From Armillaria gallica (taxonomy: Eukaryota > Basidiomycota > Agaricomycetes > Agaricales > Physalacriaceae), in the NCBI GenBank assembly GCA_037576215.1, contig JBANDB010000019.1, forward strand, positions 503,501 to 567,500: a stretch of DNA of 64,000 bases, read 5' to 3'. The notes beneath the pieces were generated by a model that saw only the letters and a program-made list of their open reading frames with translations, was not told where the DNA came from and did no database searches. The stretch's first letter is position 1. Each line of letters begins with the position of its first letter. The translations under genes were made by a program, and so were the position numbers. This document shows, in pieces, positions 1-12,361 of the stretch.

Positions 1-1830
1 GGGTAGAACAGCTAGTCGACGGAAACAGTTTGGCGGTCGTTAATGCCTCCAAGCCTCCCACGACTGCACCGTGGACCCCCAGGTGCCCCATTGCTCCATC
101 GCTTTTGCGGCTACTGTTCGAACTTGGTTAAAACTGCAGCTTGTGGCTGAGTGAGAAAACCTACGAGACATTCTTACTTACTTGAATGTATCTCATCATT
201 ATTGCCCTAGGAAGGAGCCACGGTGTAAGGTAATGTTGTACCCCGAACGGATAATTTAATTGACACTGATTACCACTTCAAATTATCATTCGGCTGGCGC
301 ATGGCATGGCTCTGCCACGCCCCAAAGCACTCCATCTCCGCTCCTGGTTCTATGTGTAGATTTTCATCCAAAAGGTTTTCCTCAAAAACCCGGGAGAATG
401 GCACCAGTCGATCATTATTGGAGTCTGCCTGAGGAGTACAAAGTACGGCAAGGCTTCGTAGGGCTAGTGCAATACAGCGCCATCTTGTACTAAACCACAT
501 CACTCTCAGAGCCCTTCTTCAAGAATATCTATGGCTACTTGAAAAATATCTGTCTGCTCTTCTCAAACTCAGTCACAACTCTCACTGGAAGACGACACGC
601 CTATGTTTTACAATACCGACTATGTCGTGAGACGTAATAACATGATTATAGGACGAGGTTCGTTCTCCGTCCCAATCCTGACTCTGATTCATTCAAGCAT
701 ATCGTTTCGTCTACCTCCCTCCCATAGCAACCACGATCCTTCCCGCAGCCTCGACGCCAGTTCACTTCTAAGCCAAATAAAGGAGGCAGGGACGTGCTTT
801 CCTAGCACGACAGAAAGCACGTTTGTACGGTGTGCTATAAGAGTTTCAATAGACCGAGTAGGCTAGGACTACAGTACTTCGCAGTGTGACCATGGATGAC
901 GAACCACGTAGCCACGCAGACGACCCACCAAGCAACCACGTCGAATACTTTTTGCCCAGATTTTTGAGAGTAGATCATGCGTACGTCGTGCTCCCTTCTG
1001 ACCTTGTCATACTCATGATCACTTCGTCCTTGTCAGATCACCATATTGTTGTCTAATGCAATACATCCTCGTACAGTCGGCCGAATGATACTTTGACGGC
1101 GACTGGACGTTGTACGTTAGGTTAACTCCCGGGTTCGACCTAGGAAGGCTAATTTCGAGTGCACAGATAATTTCGGCACCGTTGTCTTGATGCTCGAATG
1201 TATGTATTCTAACAAGATTGTCGTTCTATTGGCCGCCCAACCCATTTTCATCACGCTTTCGAAGTCAGGGCTTTATACAGCACAACGCGCGCTAAAGTTA
1301 TATCTCCCCTTCACTGCCATCATTAAGAGAACGTACATGTTTAGCGCTTAATGTAATTATGGGCTGAAAACATTTCATACTTTCCATATCTGAGGAACTC
1401 TTCGGAAAGTCGACTTCGAGGATCACATCACTGCCGTGCTTCGAATTCCGTACGCAAGTTGTCCTTAAGGGTGATGTTGGGATATGCAGAGCTTGAGGTA
1501 CGCATTCTCTCTTTCCTTGTTGATCGATGGTTAATGCAGATGTCTCTAGATTACAGTGATCAACCCAAATTTCCAGCGTTGACTACATTCGTTCTTGTAT
1601 GTTGTCACTTGCTGTGATCAGAGACTCATAATAGTGTTGAATAAGTGGTGACCAATTAAACGGATGCTCGATGATTAGTCGTCGATGGATATATACTTGT
1701 AGGTTTCATGACTCTCTTCTCAACATCAACCTCCAGCTCTGATCAATTTATTAGGCATTGTCTTTTGTAACGAGAATAAGTATTATACTCTGATCTTATC
1801 CTACTGTGACCAAGACACAAATCCTGTGGG
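1..1830. other. No gene recognised
   Basis: Only short ORFs on both strands, none with recognisable motifs. The sequence is CpG-rich like the other non-TE parts of the window. The stretch around 1385-1480 resembles 7305-7380 on the same strand: both can be read as a similar peptide beginning with Glu-rich residues and a Phe-Glu-(Asp/Asn) pattern. This is the first sign of the segmental duplication described for the 1.8-4.1 and 7.9-9.3 kb pairs. Confidence 0.5.
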
Positions 1831-2220
1831 CTAAAGCTCGTTGGTATCATCCACACTCCTGCCAGCTCCTTCGATCATCGGTGGCTTGGACGGTCCTTTG
1901 TTTTGGCTCATCAAATTTGCTACGCTTTTCATAACTCTCATCTCTCGTGTTCTTTCGATAAAGGAGACGGGCATCTCAAGCTCGTTACTTCGGACAAATA
2001 TTTCTGTACCTACCGTCTCCGCATGTGAGAGGTCAGCGCGAAAAACAATTACTCGAGGGACACCTCGTTCTGTTTCCATTCTAACGTCTCGTCCAGTGTT
2101 TGGCGGGGAACGATAAGGACTATCCACGTCCCTCGCAGACTTGATTCGTCGACATTCGCGTCCAACTCTGAGCTCCTTACCTCGAGCTATGAACTCCAAG
2201 TTCGAATCAGCCTCGACCAC
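1831..2220 (-). pseudogene. Unrecognised gene, paralog A, 3' part
   Basis: A 129-codon open stretch on the minus strand. I do not recognise the family. It is supported as former coding sequence by resemblance to 7915-8169 on the same strand: both begin VE(A/V)DS, then basic stretches, then a shared L-S-H-A segment. At the DNA level both copies contain the 17-mer gcatgtgagaggt-like block (near 2022 and 7998) and a ggtg(g/a)(c/t)ttgga(c/t)ggtc block (near 1881 and 7891). No start, exon boundaries or domain can be fixed. It may be an exon of one gene with 3655-4109. Confidence 0.35.
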
Positions 2221-3654
2221 ATAGCTTCTAATATCGGCTCGATATACTTGCCTTACTGCAACTTCACAATTGATGTGGAGGACTGTCCAGCATCATTCTC
2301 GAACAATGGAGCCGAGTACCAATTCTATGCATTGTGATTCAGTCGTTCCGCAGAAAGCGGAGCAGTTCTAAGTCAAGTCCATGTTCCCGTCGCTTCGTCA
2401 CCCAAATGACTAGCTATATCAACGGCGCGCGAGTGGGATGAGCAGAAGTAGAGGACTGAAGGAGTTATTGCTGCTATGGTGAGCTCGTCCTTCTTGAACA
2501 AGCTAAGTTCTGATCGTCGTCCTTACAGATACTCCCATGCGTGTGCGGCAAATGGGAATGGCCACTCGAAGTGTGGGCCTCGGAAAGAAGGTACTTCTTG
2601 CTTCCTGATAGGTAATTGTGTGTTAACCAATCAACAAATAGGACTCGTAAGTTCCTGCAAACAAGAAGATCATTACGCACACATGAAGATAGTCGCCTGT
2701 TCATAAGCTGAGAACTGGTACAAAACCTAGAAATGTCTGAAGGTGTATCAATCGATTATGTACAGGGAACCGCGAGCCCCCAGTGGTACTGATAAGAAGC
2801 CTAGACATGAATGGAACAGGTAGAGGGACGACTATTTGGGGAGTCGGCGTAAACGAGCCTGCAAAGCTAGGTCGTCGTTCACCTACAATTGATCATATTT
2901 TGACCTTCTTTCATGTAGAAGTATGCCTCTCAATCAAAACTTCATAGGGATGAACATAGATCCAATTGTTGGAGTTCGAGCACGGGAGGGAACGAAAAGA
3001 GCAAGTCGTTTAGACCAAGTATGTTGACATGGTGGTAAACGGTAAAGAAAGGAAAGCTACGAGTACGGTAAATAAAGGGTTCAGAGACGGTTGGTTCCGA
3101 CGGCTCGTACAGCCGCAAGTAACTCCAATACCAATTGTCTAGCTCGTCTCATAACTTTTGGACCCTCTAGAAAGTCGAGCATTAATCAAAGCCTCGGTGA
3201 TGGGAGACTTCTTTCTGGGAACTTTAGTATGCTTCTTCACATCCCGGAGACCAATGTCGCGCTACAGGAAGTTGGTAGCTCGACTAGGTGCTGAACCCAT
3301 TGCTGTACACGTACGTTGCTGCTAGGATACCGTGGTGCAACGTTCGATGTTGGGATTACCTCGCGGGGTGGGGATGCTTTGTGGGACGCTAACATAGACT
3401 TTGTTACGGATTTAAGTTTGTGATTGAGGAGCACGATGAGAGTCCCCATTCCGGGCAAGATCTTCTTTGTTCGCCAAGCTAAGGATGATTCTTTGAGCTT
3501 CTTTCAGATGCCACCACGAGAGAGAACAAGAAGATTATGAGTCGTGTTTCTTTTCGTCCGATTATATGCGGCCTGAGAGTAAACGACAACAGCCGGTTCT
3601 CTCATAGATAAAAATGATTGTGCTTCTCACTGCGAGATGATACTTATATACTCA
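2221..3654. other. No gene recognised
   Basis: Short ORFs only, such as 2474-2704 on the minus strand and 3237-3458 on the minus strand, without family motifs. If paralog A is one gene this stretch would hold introns and unrecognised exons. Confidence 0.4.
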
Positions 3655-4109
3655 TCATCGACTACATGCAGTGAAACTGGCAACAATATGTCCAGAACAA
3701 TCGTACACGGCAAATGCGGATAGATACAGGTCCTTTCCTACGTACTTCAAATTTCTTGACTCGAAACATGATATTAATTTGGGAGTAGGCACTCGAGGAG
3801 TTCGCATGACGAGAATTTTCTCTGTTTCGGGGTCAATTCTTGTTATCACACCTGCGGTGCCTCCCCCTCAGCGCGACCAACGGTGAGCTTAATCTCGACT
3901 CTTTGTCTTCTGTTCTTATTTTGTTGTTCAGGCTCCATTATCCCGCCTACGGCGTCATTGATCGCGTGGTGATCACATCTAATAACTGTGTAATGAACGA
4001 TGCCTGCAGAGACGAGACATAACAGAGCTAACCTTGATATAGCAGCGCATCTACTGCAGACAGCCATCAGCTGTATCCAACAAGGAAATGCCGAGGAATA
4101 TACATGCAT
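3655..4109 (-). pseudogene. Unrecognised gene, paralog A, 5' part
   Basis: Minus-strand coding-like stretch in at least two frames. Its segment with MEPEQQNKNRRQRVEIKLTV (about 3890-3950) matches the segment IIEPEQRNKKRRKRDLIELT of 8992-9279, which shows that two copies of one gene exist. The basic NK-RR-R run is the clearest shared feature. A frame change is needed after the EGEAPQV stretch, so this copy appears broken or interrupted by an intron. The family is not recognised and no function is proposed. Confidence 0.4.
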
Positions 4110-4302
4110 AATTTGTGTTGTCCTATCGATTTACAAGTGAAGCATGTCGATGAAAGATATAGGTTAGGTCCTAGACACGTCTATATCTACATTGATAATT
4201 ACTTCAAGATCAGCGCGGCAGTGGAAAAGAAAAGAAATAACTCTCATGAAATCCTTCGAAAATACACGATCCCTGGAAAAGAGTGGACGAGATGGGACCG
4301 TG

Positions 4303-5423
4303 GGTTTGAGTAGGGATGCCCACCGTACCCGTATACAGGTACGGCCGTAAAGTTTACGGACACCTTACGGGGACGGGTACCCCGTACCCGTACCGTAAAG
4401 GTCTGCTTAAGAAGGCTCAACGGTACGGTACGGTGTACGGTACGGCCGTAAAACGGGTATACGGCTAATACGGGCAAAGGCAAGTATAATATGGTTTCGA
4501 AACGATTACAACGGACTGAGCAGTGACTCTGAAAGAGAACAACCACTAAAATCAGCCAGTAAAAGTCGTTCAATGTCAACTTATAGAATGTAAAACGACT
4601 CTGCCACGATCTGGAGAGCGACTACCTGGTTTCCACGAGCCTCAGATGAGGGATTGACCGATACTGCAAGCGATCGAGAAGAAATCAGTATAAGCAGCAT
4701 GGCAAAGACATTTTAAAAGCCCAAAGAACAGATCTCGGGTGCGGGTGCTCATGACCAACGCGCAGTTGGGCACCGGCAGTGATATAGTTGGTTGGTAGGA
4801 GCCTAAAAAGATGTAAGTTGAGCTCGAAATGTATAACTTCAATCAAAGAATCAAAATACCTCTCTTTACCATGGCAGGCATGACTGAGAGTTTGCGAAGG
4901 GAAAGGTATACTTATTTTCATGGAGTAGTGCAAAGCTTTCGGATATAGAAAGAAATTTTCAGTTGAATGAAATGCGGTTGAATACTCCAGTAGGAGAAGT
5001 GCTCAAACTTCCAAGACGTCTCTCGGGAAGGCTCTTAGCTCTTAGATACTCTTCCCGAGAAGGTGGTACCACCGGACAAGCTGGGATTGTATCTTGCTGC
5101 AGTACACATAAAGGATTGGAGTTTACTTGAGGAAGGGGAACGGAAAAATCACAAAATAAGCATGTCAACCAAGCATCGACATGGCAGGAAAGATGTAATC
5201 GTGGTCTGAGTCCAACCTTCTTCAGGCACTGACCTGCCTAAATGAGATACCGTATTTACGGCCGTAATACTGCATTACGGTACGGGTTTTACGGGTTATA
5301 CCCGTACCGTCAACCGTACCGTAAGATGTCAGTCTGAGGGCTTGACGGTACGGGTACGGTCCCGTATATACGGTGCCCGTATCCACCGTATGTACGGTGA
5401 CGGTGGGCATCCCTAGGTTTGAG
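4303..5423. mobile_element. Ac/hAT-like non-autonomous transposon with 8-bp TSD
   Basis: The element runs from 4311 to 5415 (1,105 bp). It begins tagggatgcccaccgtaccc and ends with the inverted form, acggtgggcatcccta. It is flanked by a perfect 8-bp duplication, ggtttgag, at 4303-4310 and 5416-5423. Eight-bp duplications and a TAGGGATG start are typical of the hAT superfamily, Ac group. Both ends (about 4320-4470 and 5250-5405) are packed with ACCCGTA/ACCGTA motifs and their complements, resembling the subterminal transposase-binding repeats of Ac. No transposase ORF lies in the core (4480-5250), so it would need a transposase supplied in trans. A shorter relative lies at 28102-28463. Confidence 0.9.
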
Positions 5424-5557
5424 AGAACTGCCGCCCCAAAACTTCCATCAAGCTTGATGAATCTCGTAGTCTGGCACATAGAGATTTCGGTCAAACTGGA
5501 CAAGAGAAGATTCAGCGAGACGGGGCCTTAGAGGATGGAGGAAGTCATGGATCAAAA

Positions 5558-6010
5558 TACTGTACTATTACGACCGGATCTTCACGCCATGTTACGCGTT
5601 ATGCGCATCTTCACTGGAGCAGATCTTCACAAGCCGGCGTCACGCGTTATGGTCAAATCGGATCTTCATTTTGTCAGCGTGCGCCACTGTGTATTACTTG
5701 TAACATATCAGATTAATATCAGATTTAATCAATTCTCTGCTTGAAAACTGCAGAAGCAGACAATTTGGACAATCTCTTAGTGACACCACACCAAGATACT
5801 CCAGAGCCACAACTGAAGAATAGGACCTCACTGCAGATATTACAATACACAGCAGTGCGAATTTTTTCATTTTTATTGCAAAAAAGGCTATTTATTGATA
5901 CAAAAGTACTATCTTCACTGTGCTGTGTTATGCGTTATGATCTTCATTGATCTTCACATTACGAGCCTCTGTTATGCGTTATGTGAATATCCGGTCGTAA
6001 TAGTACAGTA
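5558..6010. mobile_element. TA-flanked MITE with subterminal repeats
   Basis: About 453 bp with near-perfect 28-30 bp inverted ends: tactgtactattacgaccgg at the left and its complement at 5991-6010. TA at both ends fits a TA target duplication as in Tc1/mariner-like elements, but the superfamily is inferred. Just inside both ends lie repeated cttcac and gttacgcgttatg motifs (5579-5650 and 5925-5985). The AT-richer core has no convincing ORF. Related termini occur at 24658-24973, 29455, 36582 and 57126. Confidence 0.85.
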
Positions 6011-7914
6011 TTAGAAAAAGCGATGGTAAGATGCTGAAATCACGGCCCGCGGCCCGTCTCCCGGCTTTTGTTGGTTGACATTTGTTGATTCCCGTAGCTC
6101 CCGCCATTTTCATCCTTATCCACCGACATCCTCTCATCAGGAGCGTGATCATATGTAACGCTGACCAGCCTACTGAGGTGGACTTTCTTTCTCTGACTTT
6201 TATCATTCCTTTGTGACTGGGTGCGACACCATCCTGTGCACAGGGCTTAACCTCTTGAACGCCGGCGGCTACGCTTTAGAATCGACACATTCGTAACCTG
6301 CGGAGTGGTGACCATGAAGAGACATTCATGGAGGGCTATCGTCAGAACATGGCGGAAGTTTGGTGCGTTTGGTGTGTCTGCTTACCATCAACACATGAAT
6401 TTATCTAACATGCCCTTCTGCAGCATTCAAAGTCGACTTGGGCTTGACAGCTATTAAGACGGCCCACTGAACTACGTGTATATTGATCGAGCGAACGACG
6501 AGGCGAAAGGAAAATCGCAATCGTATGCGGTGGTGCTTACACGCCGTCTCTGTGAGTGCTCTGGCCGGCATAGTGCGGAGTCATAGCCTATGAGAAAGCA
6601 GGCTTGCGTGGTGATGCATGATGCTGAAAGAGAACTCGCATGGAGTCGTGGAGCTAACTGTCTTGCGAGCCATCTAGGTGCATCATATTCTTATCTTTCG
6701 TTACTTCTGGTCTACCACTGTCTTTAGATATCGAGAACATCATTGAAACTCGTGTTACTAGGACTACGCTGCTCCGAGACCCTCCTACAGAAGATGTAAC
6801 GGCCTGATGCGCTGAATAAGTGCGGCCTTCGATACGGAAGGATCGTTCCAAGGTCAATGAGGCGGATCGTGTGTACTATTCAGTTTCCTCTTTTATTGAA
6901 CTCAGCAGTTCCCCTATTAGATGCAAAGTTCCGGTTGTCGATCCTCTAGCTTTCATTGACGGCTACTATCAGACACAGGATTGTTGTTTGTTTATCCGGG
7001 GCGAGCTGGTATGTTCTCCGGGACATTTCTTCCACCCTGGCAAAGCTAATCTTGGCTGCGCAGGGAACGTTGACCCACATCGGATAATAGTTCTAATGCC
7101 GGCCTCTACGAGCGTCAATACAATCATTGTTCCGTTGGCCACTCAGTCCATCTTCAACATATTTCGAAATGATGTCCGAAATTCGCTCGCGGAGAATAGC
7201 ATGCGTTAATGATATGCTTCGGCTTGACCACTCATACTGTCGTCAATTTGAGGTACGTGATCAGCGTTCCATTTGGCTGGTTAATCAATTTATATTGTTC
7301 TCAGATCCAAGAGTTTTCTGAGAAAATCGGCTTCGAGAATGACGTAACTACAGCAATTCGGGATTCAGTACTTCTCACGTTTGGCTTTTGGTTGGCATCC
7401 CAGGGGAACGAGAGTGGAAGAAAGGTACAAAGTATATTTCTCACTTCCTGTAATTCAACGACTAACATCTCCGGTAGCCTTGATTGACCGCGTTTCTTCT
7501 CGATTATCGTCGCTCGCTGTTGCGATATCAGCGCAATTCACATGTGAGAAGCGGGATGCTGCTCGCCAATTGTGCGGAAGGGGTCACGGAAAACCGACCA
7601 ACGGATGTTCGGGGTGAATGAGTGGTGCGGAATTGAGGAGACGGTCCTTGGTTAGTCAGCACTCTATTCGTGCGTGATAAACTGGCTGATTAATACATAT
7701 CTAGTGCTCAAAATGTCTCCTAAACTGCCAGTAATGCTTAGACGCCTTGCTGTCTTCTTTTTGGCGGGAGCAATTGATTATTCTTTTATCGTTTCTGCAC
7801 GACTGAATAAGATGGTGATCATGTGGGCAGTGTTTGATTGGTATCTACCCACCGTCTATCTCTGACCCCATAGCTATATCGACTATCGGTGATTTGGATG
7901 GTCATTCTCATCTG
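6011..7914. other. No gene recognised
   Basis: Several short ORFs on both strands (for example 6820-7209 plus, 129 codons) with no recognisable motif. The part around 7305-7380 resembles 1385-1480, so some of this is likely a diverged duplicate of upstream sequence. I cannot assign a coding strand. Confidence 0.4.
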
Positions 7915-8169
7915 TCAAATATACTCCGCGTCTTGTGGACGGCACCTCACTGTGACCAGTGTCGACGTTGGACTAGCCAAATATGCCTCCTTTCCCGCAT
8001 GTGAGAGGTAAAGGCAAATGAGGGACGGCCGCGTCTCAGGACTGATTTGCTCGAAGTCGACTCCGAGCCTACCCGTTCGACACCCTACCCTTGGAGACAA
8101 GCTCAAGATCGAGTCGACCTCGACCGGGTTAACATTGGGCTTCCAATATCGCCTCGCTATCCCCGTCAT
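7915..8169 (-). pseudogene. Unrecognised gene, paralog B, 3' part
   Basis: Minus-strand 84-codon stretch that aligns with 1831-2220 in order: VEVDS, a basic/Gly-rich stretch, then YLSHAGKEAY against ADLSHAETVG. DNA similarity over about 350 bp is visible by eye in several blocks. The family is unknown. Together with 8992-9279 it is likely a second degraded copy of the gene represented by 1831-4109. Confidence 0.35.
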
Positions 8170-8991
8170 TCTGTGACTTTCGAGCGCGAGTACAGCATGG
8201 TTACCTCAATGTTCCTGAATGATCACAGCCGAAGACCAGGTGCCTCGGCGACAGATGGTATTCTACATACGGTCCTCCTTCGCATCGACAAAACGACGAA
8301 GGGAGATAGAACACCTACATCTGGAGATCAATCCTTCGGAGGTACAGACCAGAGCTCTAGATGTAAGGATGCCGTATGAAGAATCTGGAGACTTTCGACG
8401 TTGGTTGGAAGGAAGATACTCGGTCATGAGCTTACGTACGTAAGGCATCCTCTCCGATTGATCCTGTTCTGACGGCCTTTGTATAGGCGCATGTCGTCGC
8501 ATAGGACGTGGTTTTCTGTCTATTAGGAGCCCCATCGTCGCGACGCTCTAAGCCATGAAGCGCCCCGCTTGGTGAACTCGGAAAGCTATGTCCGTACAGA
8601 TTTACCGCGCACTCAGGTTAGCTCTGTTGCCTACGCTATTCCACGGAGCTAACATGTTAATACCAGGCTTAATCCTTGTTGGAACGTCTGCTGTTACTCC
8701 AATCTCGCCATAGTAGTCTGGACTCTGGTTTTACGGGATGTTCATCGTTTCTCAGACATAGGTGATGAGATGTACGCGGCGAACTGCTTTTTACTGTGAT
8801 TTTGTTTCAAAGGTTGTCTTTCATACGCCTTCATTTTCCAATAAAAACCCTTTGTTGATTCTGTTTGCCAACGGACGGAATTAGACTGACGTCCTATATG
8901 TCAGGAAGTCAGATTGTAGTGAATAAGCTTGTTTGTTTTACCCGCCTATTCTTATCGCTTGCATTATATTCGGGTCGCGTATTCTCCCGCA

Positions 8992-9279
8992 CTAGACGTG
9001 CAGTCTGAAACAGGCGGACGAAGAACGATGGCCAGACTGGACAGTCCGCTCGCGCATATCCTTATTCGAAGAACCTTCTGAGTCGCGGTACGCAACAGGG
9101 ACTTTGATCATTTTTGGGGCCAATTCTGTTGACAAGCCATCCCCATCATGATCGATGGTGAGCTCAATTAAATCCCTTTTTCTTCTCTTCTTATTTCTCT
9201 GTTCAGGCTCTATTATATGGCCCACAGCGCCATCGGTCGAGTTCGGTGACGATAGTGTAAACACCGGCCCAGTCCCCAT
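8992..9279 (-). pseudogene. Unrecognised gene, paralog B, 5' part
   Basis: Open 95-codon stretch containing GHIIEPEQRNKKRRKRDLIE, the counterpart of the basic segment in 3655-4109. The first part, FTLSSPNSTDGAVG, corresponds to NDAVGG in copy A. This copy stays open across the segment where copy A shifts frame. The basic cluster could be a nuclear localisation or nucleic-acid contact region, but that is only a guess. No family assigned. Confidence 0.4.
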
Positions 9280-9546
9280 TTTTAATGTTGGCTAAGGAAT
9301 ACATTTTGCAGATTATACTATTGTAACGTTCTTTTGTGTAGTCGGGCTCTGGTTCTTCGATAGGACGTATACGGGGGCATATGAATTTCGGCGATTGCTC
9401 AAGTTACGTATGCTATGCCATTTCGGAATTCTGCGTGGTCACCTGCGTGGCAAGTCCGTAGTTGAACTGGACTTGACTCTATGTATATACTACACAGTGC
9501 TAAGAATGACTTGGTAAATATATCATTATGTTCGTAACCCGCCTGT

Positions 9547-11066
9547 CTAGGGACGACCCCAAACGCCGGCCCTCCTCCTCACATCCTCCACCAGCTCCCG
9601 GGGCCTTGCATGGGCAGCGAAGTGCTCTCTGCTTGTATGGTCGGATTCGAAGACAACGTTACCGGTCGTATGAGCCCAACTGATCATATCAAGTCAGCAA
9701 CGAATCAGCAATCAGGGAGCTAGCCAAAATCACTCACTGCCGAGGTCCACAATAGTACTCTGCTAGGAAGTATGATATGCCGAGCGGTATAGGGAGCCTC
9801 TCTGTCATCATCCTAATATCGCATGATCTGAAGACCTCGTAGTATATACGTGCTGTAGGCCCTACTCCTGAGAACACGTATATCGAGATCCACGTCAAGA
9901 CTACAAAGAAGTTCAATCAATTTCGTAGGGTGTTAGGTCGAACCACATACTTTCATCATCTTCCCAGGAGTACTCGTCTGTCCCAGTTGACCAGTTTCTC
10001 AAATATTCATACAAGCAGATGAACAGGGGACTCGGTGAGGGAGTGTCCCATCGTTTGAGGTTGCGTAGTATGTTCGATCAGGTAGCTTTTGCCTTTCGTG
10101 CGGAACCATTGGCTCCATTTCAGTCCGGCCTTCTCTGTTTCGGTGTACGGTGTAACGAAATGTTGAAGATACAGGAGTGGCTCATAGATGATCGGAAGCC
10201 GTCTGCTGGAAAAGAATGGTGAGTCAAATCAGACCAGCGACGGACGAGACACTTGCGCAAGTGTATTTGTATGCAACGCTTTGTTATGCTCTCTACTGTA
10301 GGGACTAGCGATCTTTCGTGTAATCTTCGTGATTGACGTCAGCCACAGCAAGGTTTGAGTGAGACGACTACTTACGAGGCCTCCCCAGTCTCCTCCCTGC
10401 GTCACTGGAAGTAAAATGTCAGTAAACGTTTCCCTTCCTAATCGGTACGATGATAACGTACCGTATTCATTGTATCCGAGAGCTACCATGGGCTTCTCGG
10501 CAACCTATAGTATTGTAAGCGATACTGCGACCATGCCATTCGAGAACTATAGCTCGGCATACTAGGCCATTCTGAACCCCTGCTTCTTGCTGTCTTCTTA
10601 CAACCCGTATCCCGGTAAGCTCAACACGACGACGTGGAAACTCGGATGATCCGACGAGGACGTCTGCAGGGGGAGAATCTTTCGCACTTCGATGAAGCTC
10701 CCTAGCCCTGCGATGATAGATCAGCCACCGCGTGCATAGATAGAATCTGGAAAGCACGCACATCTACAAACGAACAGCAGCGGCGCAGCATCCTCGACCT
10801 CGCTCTTCTTGTGCACAAAGTAGATGTTCAACACCCCGAACCCGTCCACTACTACAGGAGCTCCGCATTAACAGCGGCTTCTTGGGCCCTTCAGTCAAAG
10901 CCATCTCTCCACCGAGCCACGAGACGCTTAATATCCTTCTGTGGCACACCATACTTCTTCCTGGAGCCTTCGAGTTTGTCTGGGAGTCTGATCAAGGAGT
11001 GTTTTCGTTGGAGGAGCTTGATCTCGTCGTCCGGGATAGATTTCTTGAACGGTTAATACGAGGAGG
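9547..11066 (-). pseudogene. Epoxide hydrolase (EHN-domain alpha/beta hydrolase), degenerate
   Basis: Epoxide hydrolases open epoxides to diols with a nucleophilic Asp, an acid and a His. Reading the minus strand, segments occur in family order. The N-terminal EHN region is at about 11066-10900 (SIPDDEIKLLQRK, then YGVP and LVARWRDGFDW). The pre-catalytic stretch follows (IYFVHKKSEVEDAAPLLFV at about 10840-10780). Next come GSFIEVRKILPL near 10700 and DHPSFHVVVLSLPGYG near 10640-10605. The nucleophile motif MVALGYNEY/VTQGGDWG at 10489-10380 is split by an intron. The cap region has KAGLKWSQWFR and PQTMGHSL at 10130-10030, and VLTWISIYVFSG lies at 9905-9870. The catalytic-His end SDHTSREHFAAHARP is near 9640-9590. 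The stop is at 9547-9549. In-frame stops at 10598-10600 and 10562-10564 plus frame changes make it a pseudogene, although the domain order is complete. The first exon is not found. Confidence 0.85.
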
Positions 11067-11830
11067 GAGCTAGGACTGTTGGATTTTATGATGCTCAATG
11101 GACCGAAGATAATGCGGCACGTCTGAATCGGAAAAGAAGACAAGGAAGTAGGTTCGTATTATCTTTAGAATTTGGATACCCGTAATGATTAGGGGCCGAG
11201 GAGATATCTAATCTTCAATTCTTGAGCGTCGAAACCACCAAAATTTAAACGATGAAGAACATACACGGACAGCGGTGCTGGTAAATGGAAGGGGTGAAAG
11301 AGTACCACGGCGATTTTCTGAAGTAGAATAAGCAGTAAGGCAAGATAATGCTCGGAACGCGTCAAATGAGGAAACGTCACGTCAAACGAGAGAGAGAAGG
11401 AGCGAAGCGCATGGAATTAATGATGCGTCGTGGTCACGTTTTTGCCAAATTACATAATAGGGTCAGTTGTCCTTAACTCGATCGACTTAGACAACACACT
11501 ACATACACACCGCCTCTTCCTTCCTCAATAGGTGTGCATCGTCCGTCTGTCTAGGAGAGACAAGGTCCTCGGTCCGGTTTTGACAATGTCAGGTCATTGG
11601 ACATCCATGGTATCTTGCAGTAAGCATAAGTTATACGTGCGGTCCAAAGCCATCAAATCACGGTCAGAATTAGCGAATGATTCCCCGAACATTCGCCGAC
11701 TACATCCACTGCAGACAGATCACATCGACGGGCGTCAATTGACAAGGAATACGAACATACTCACAAAGACTGCATCTACAGACGACGCACCAGAGAACAG
11801 ACTGCGTTTTGTTTGAAATGATGGGTATAA
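11067..11830. other. No gene recognised
   Basis: Short ORFs only. It may contain the missing first exon of the epoxide hydrolase relic on the minus strand, but nothing identifiable is seen. Confidence 0.35.
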
Positions 11831-11871
11831 ATGACACCGGTACTATATGGTCACAATCAGTCCTCCAGCTG

Positions 11872-12361
11872 CTACGGAACCAATTTGGATAACTTACATA
11901 TGGACTCGAAGCAATGTCTCCATTTCTTTCCCAGCATCTCCGTTCCCGGATGGTTGGCTATGGTCACTTCGCCCTCCTTTCCCACACATCCACCAGTAGA
12001 AGTCAATTTTGCATGCAGCACGGCTTGGGCCTTGTCAAGGCGAAGAGCAGTAGTATGGTATTTCCTCATTGCTACGTCTTCCATGCGCATTGTCACGATT
12101 CTCTGCTATCAACTCAGGATCCTCGGAGATGGCGTGTCGATAAGTAGCTAAAAATAGCGCAGCTGGAAACATTCTAAAAATATAATCAAATTTTGTCAAG
12201 AAAAACACTACGAATACCTGCACGTAAATGGCTCTTTCATCGACACGGAGAGTAGGAAGCATATGACCCATTAGCATGCGCAGTTGAATGGGGATTGTTT
12301 CTTCAATGTCACACTTGAGTTGTATCCGGAAGATTCTCGGAGGAGTCATCGTATTCGACAA
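11872..12361 (-). CDS. Hypothetical multi-exon gene fragment
   Basis: Two minus-strand coding-like blocks. One encodes MLMGHMLPTLRVDERAIYVQ (about 12290-12220). The other encodes KYHTTALRLDKAQAVLHAKL and then VGKEGEVTIANHPGTEMLGK (about 12070-11920). Between them is a plausible intron beginning gtattcgtag and ending with an AG before the DNAH stretch. Codon use looks protein-like and the shadow frame is poor. I do not recognise the family, and completeness is unknown. Confidence 0.35.

Noticed and set aside
1120..1150. gggttcgacct, a tRNA B-box-like string
   Set aside because: No A-box at the right distance and no cloverleaf arms could be formed; the similar ggttcgagtc at about 55585 was rejected for the same reason.
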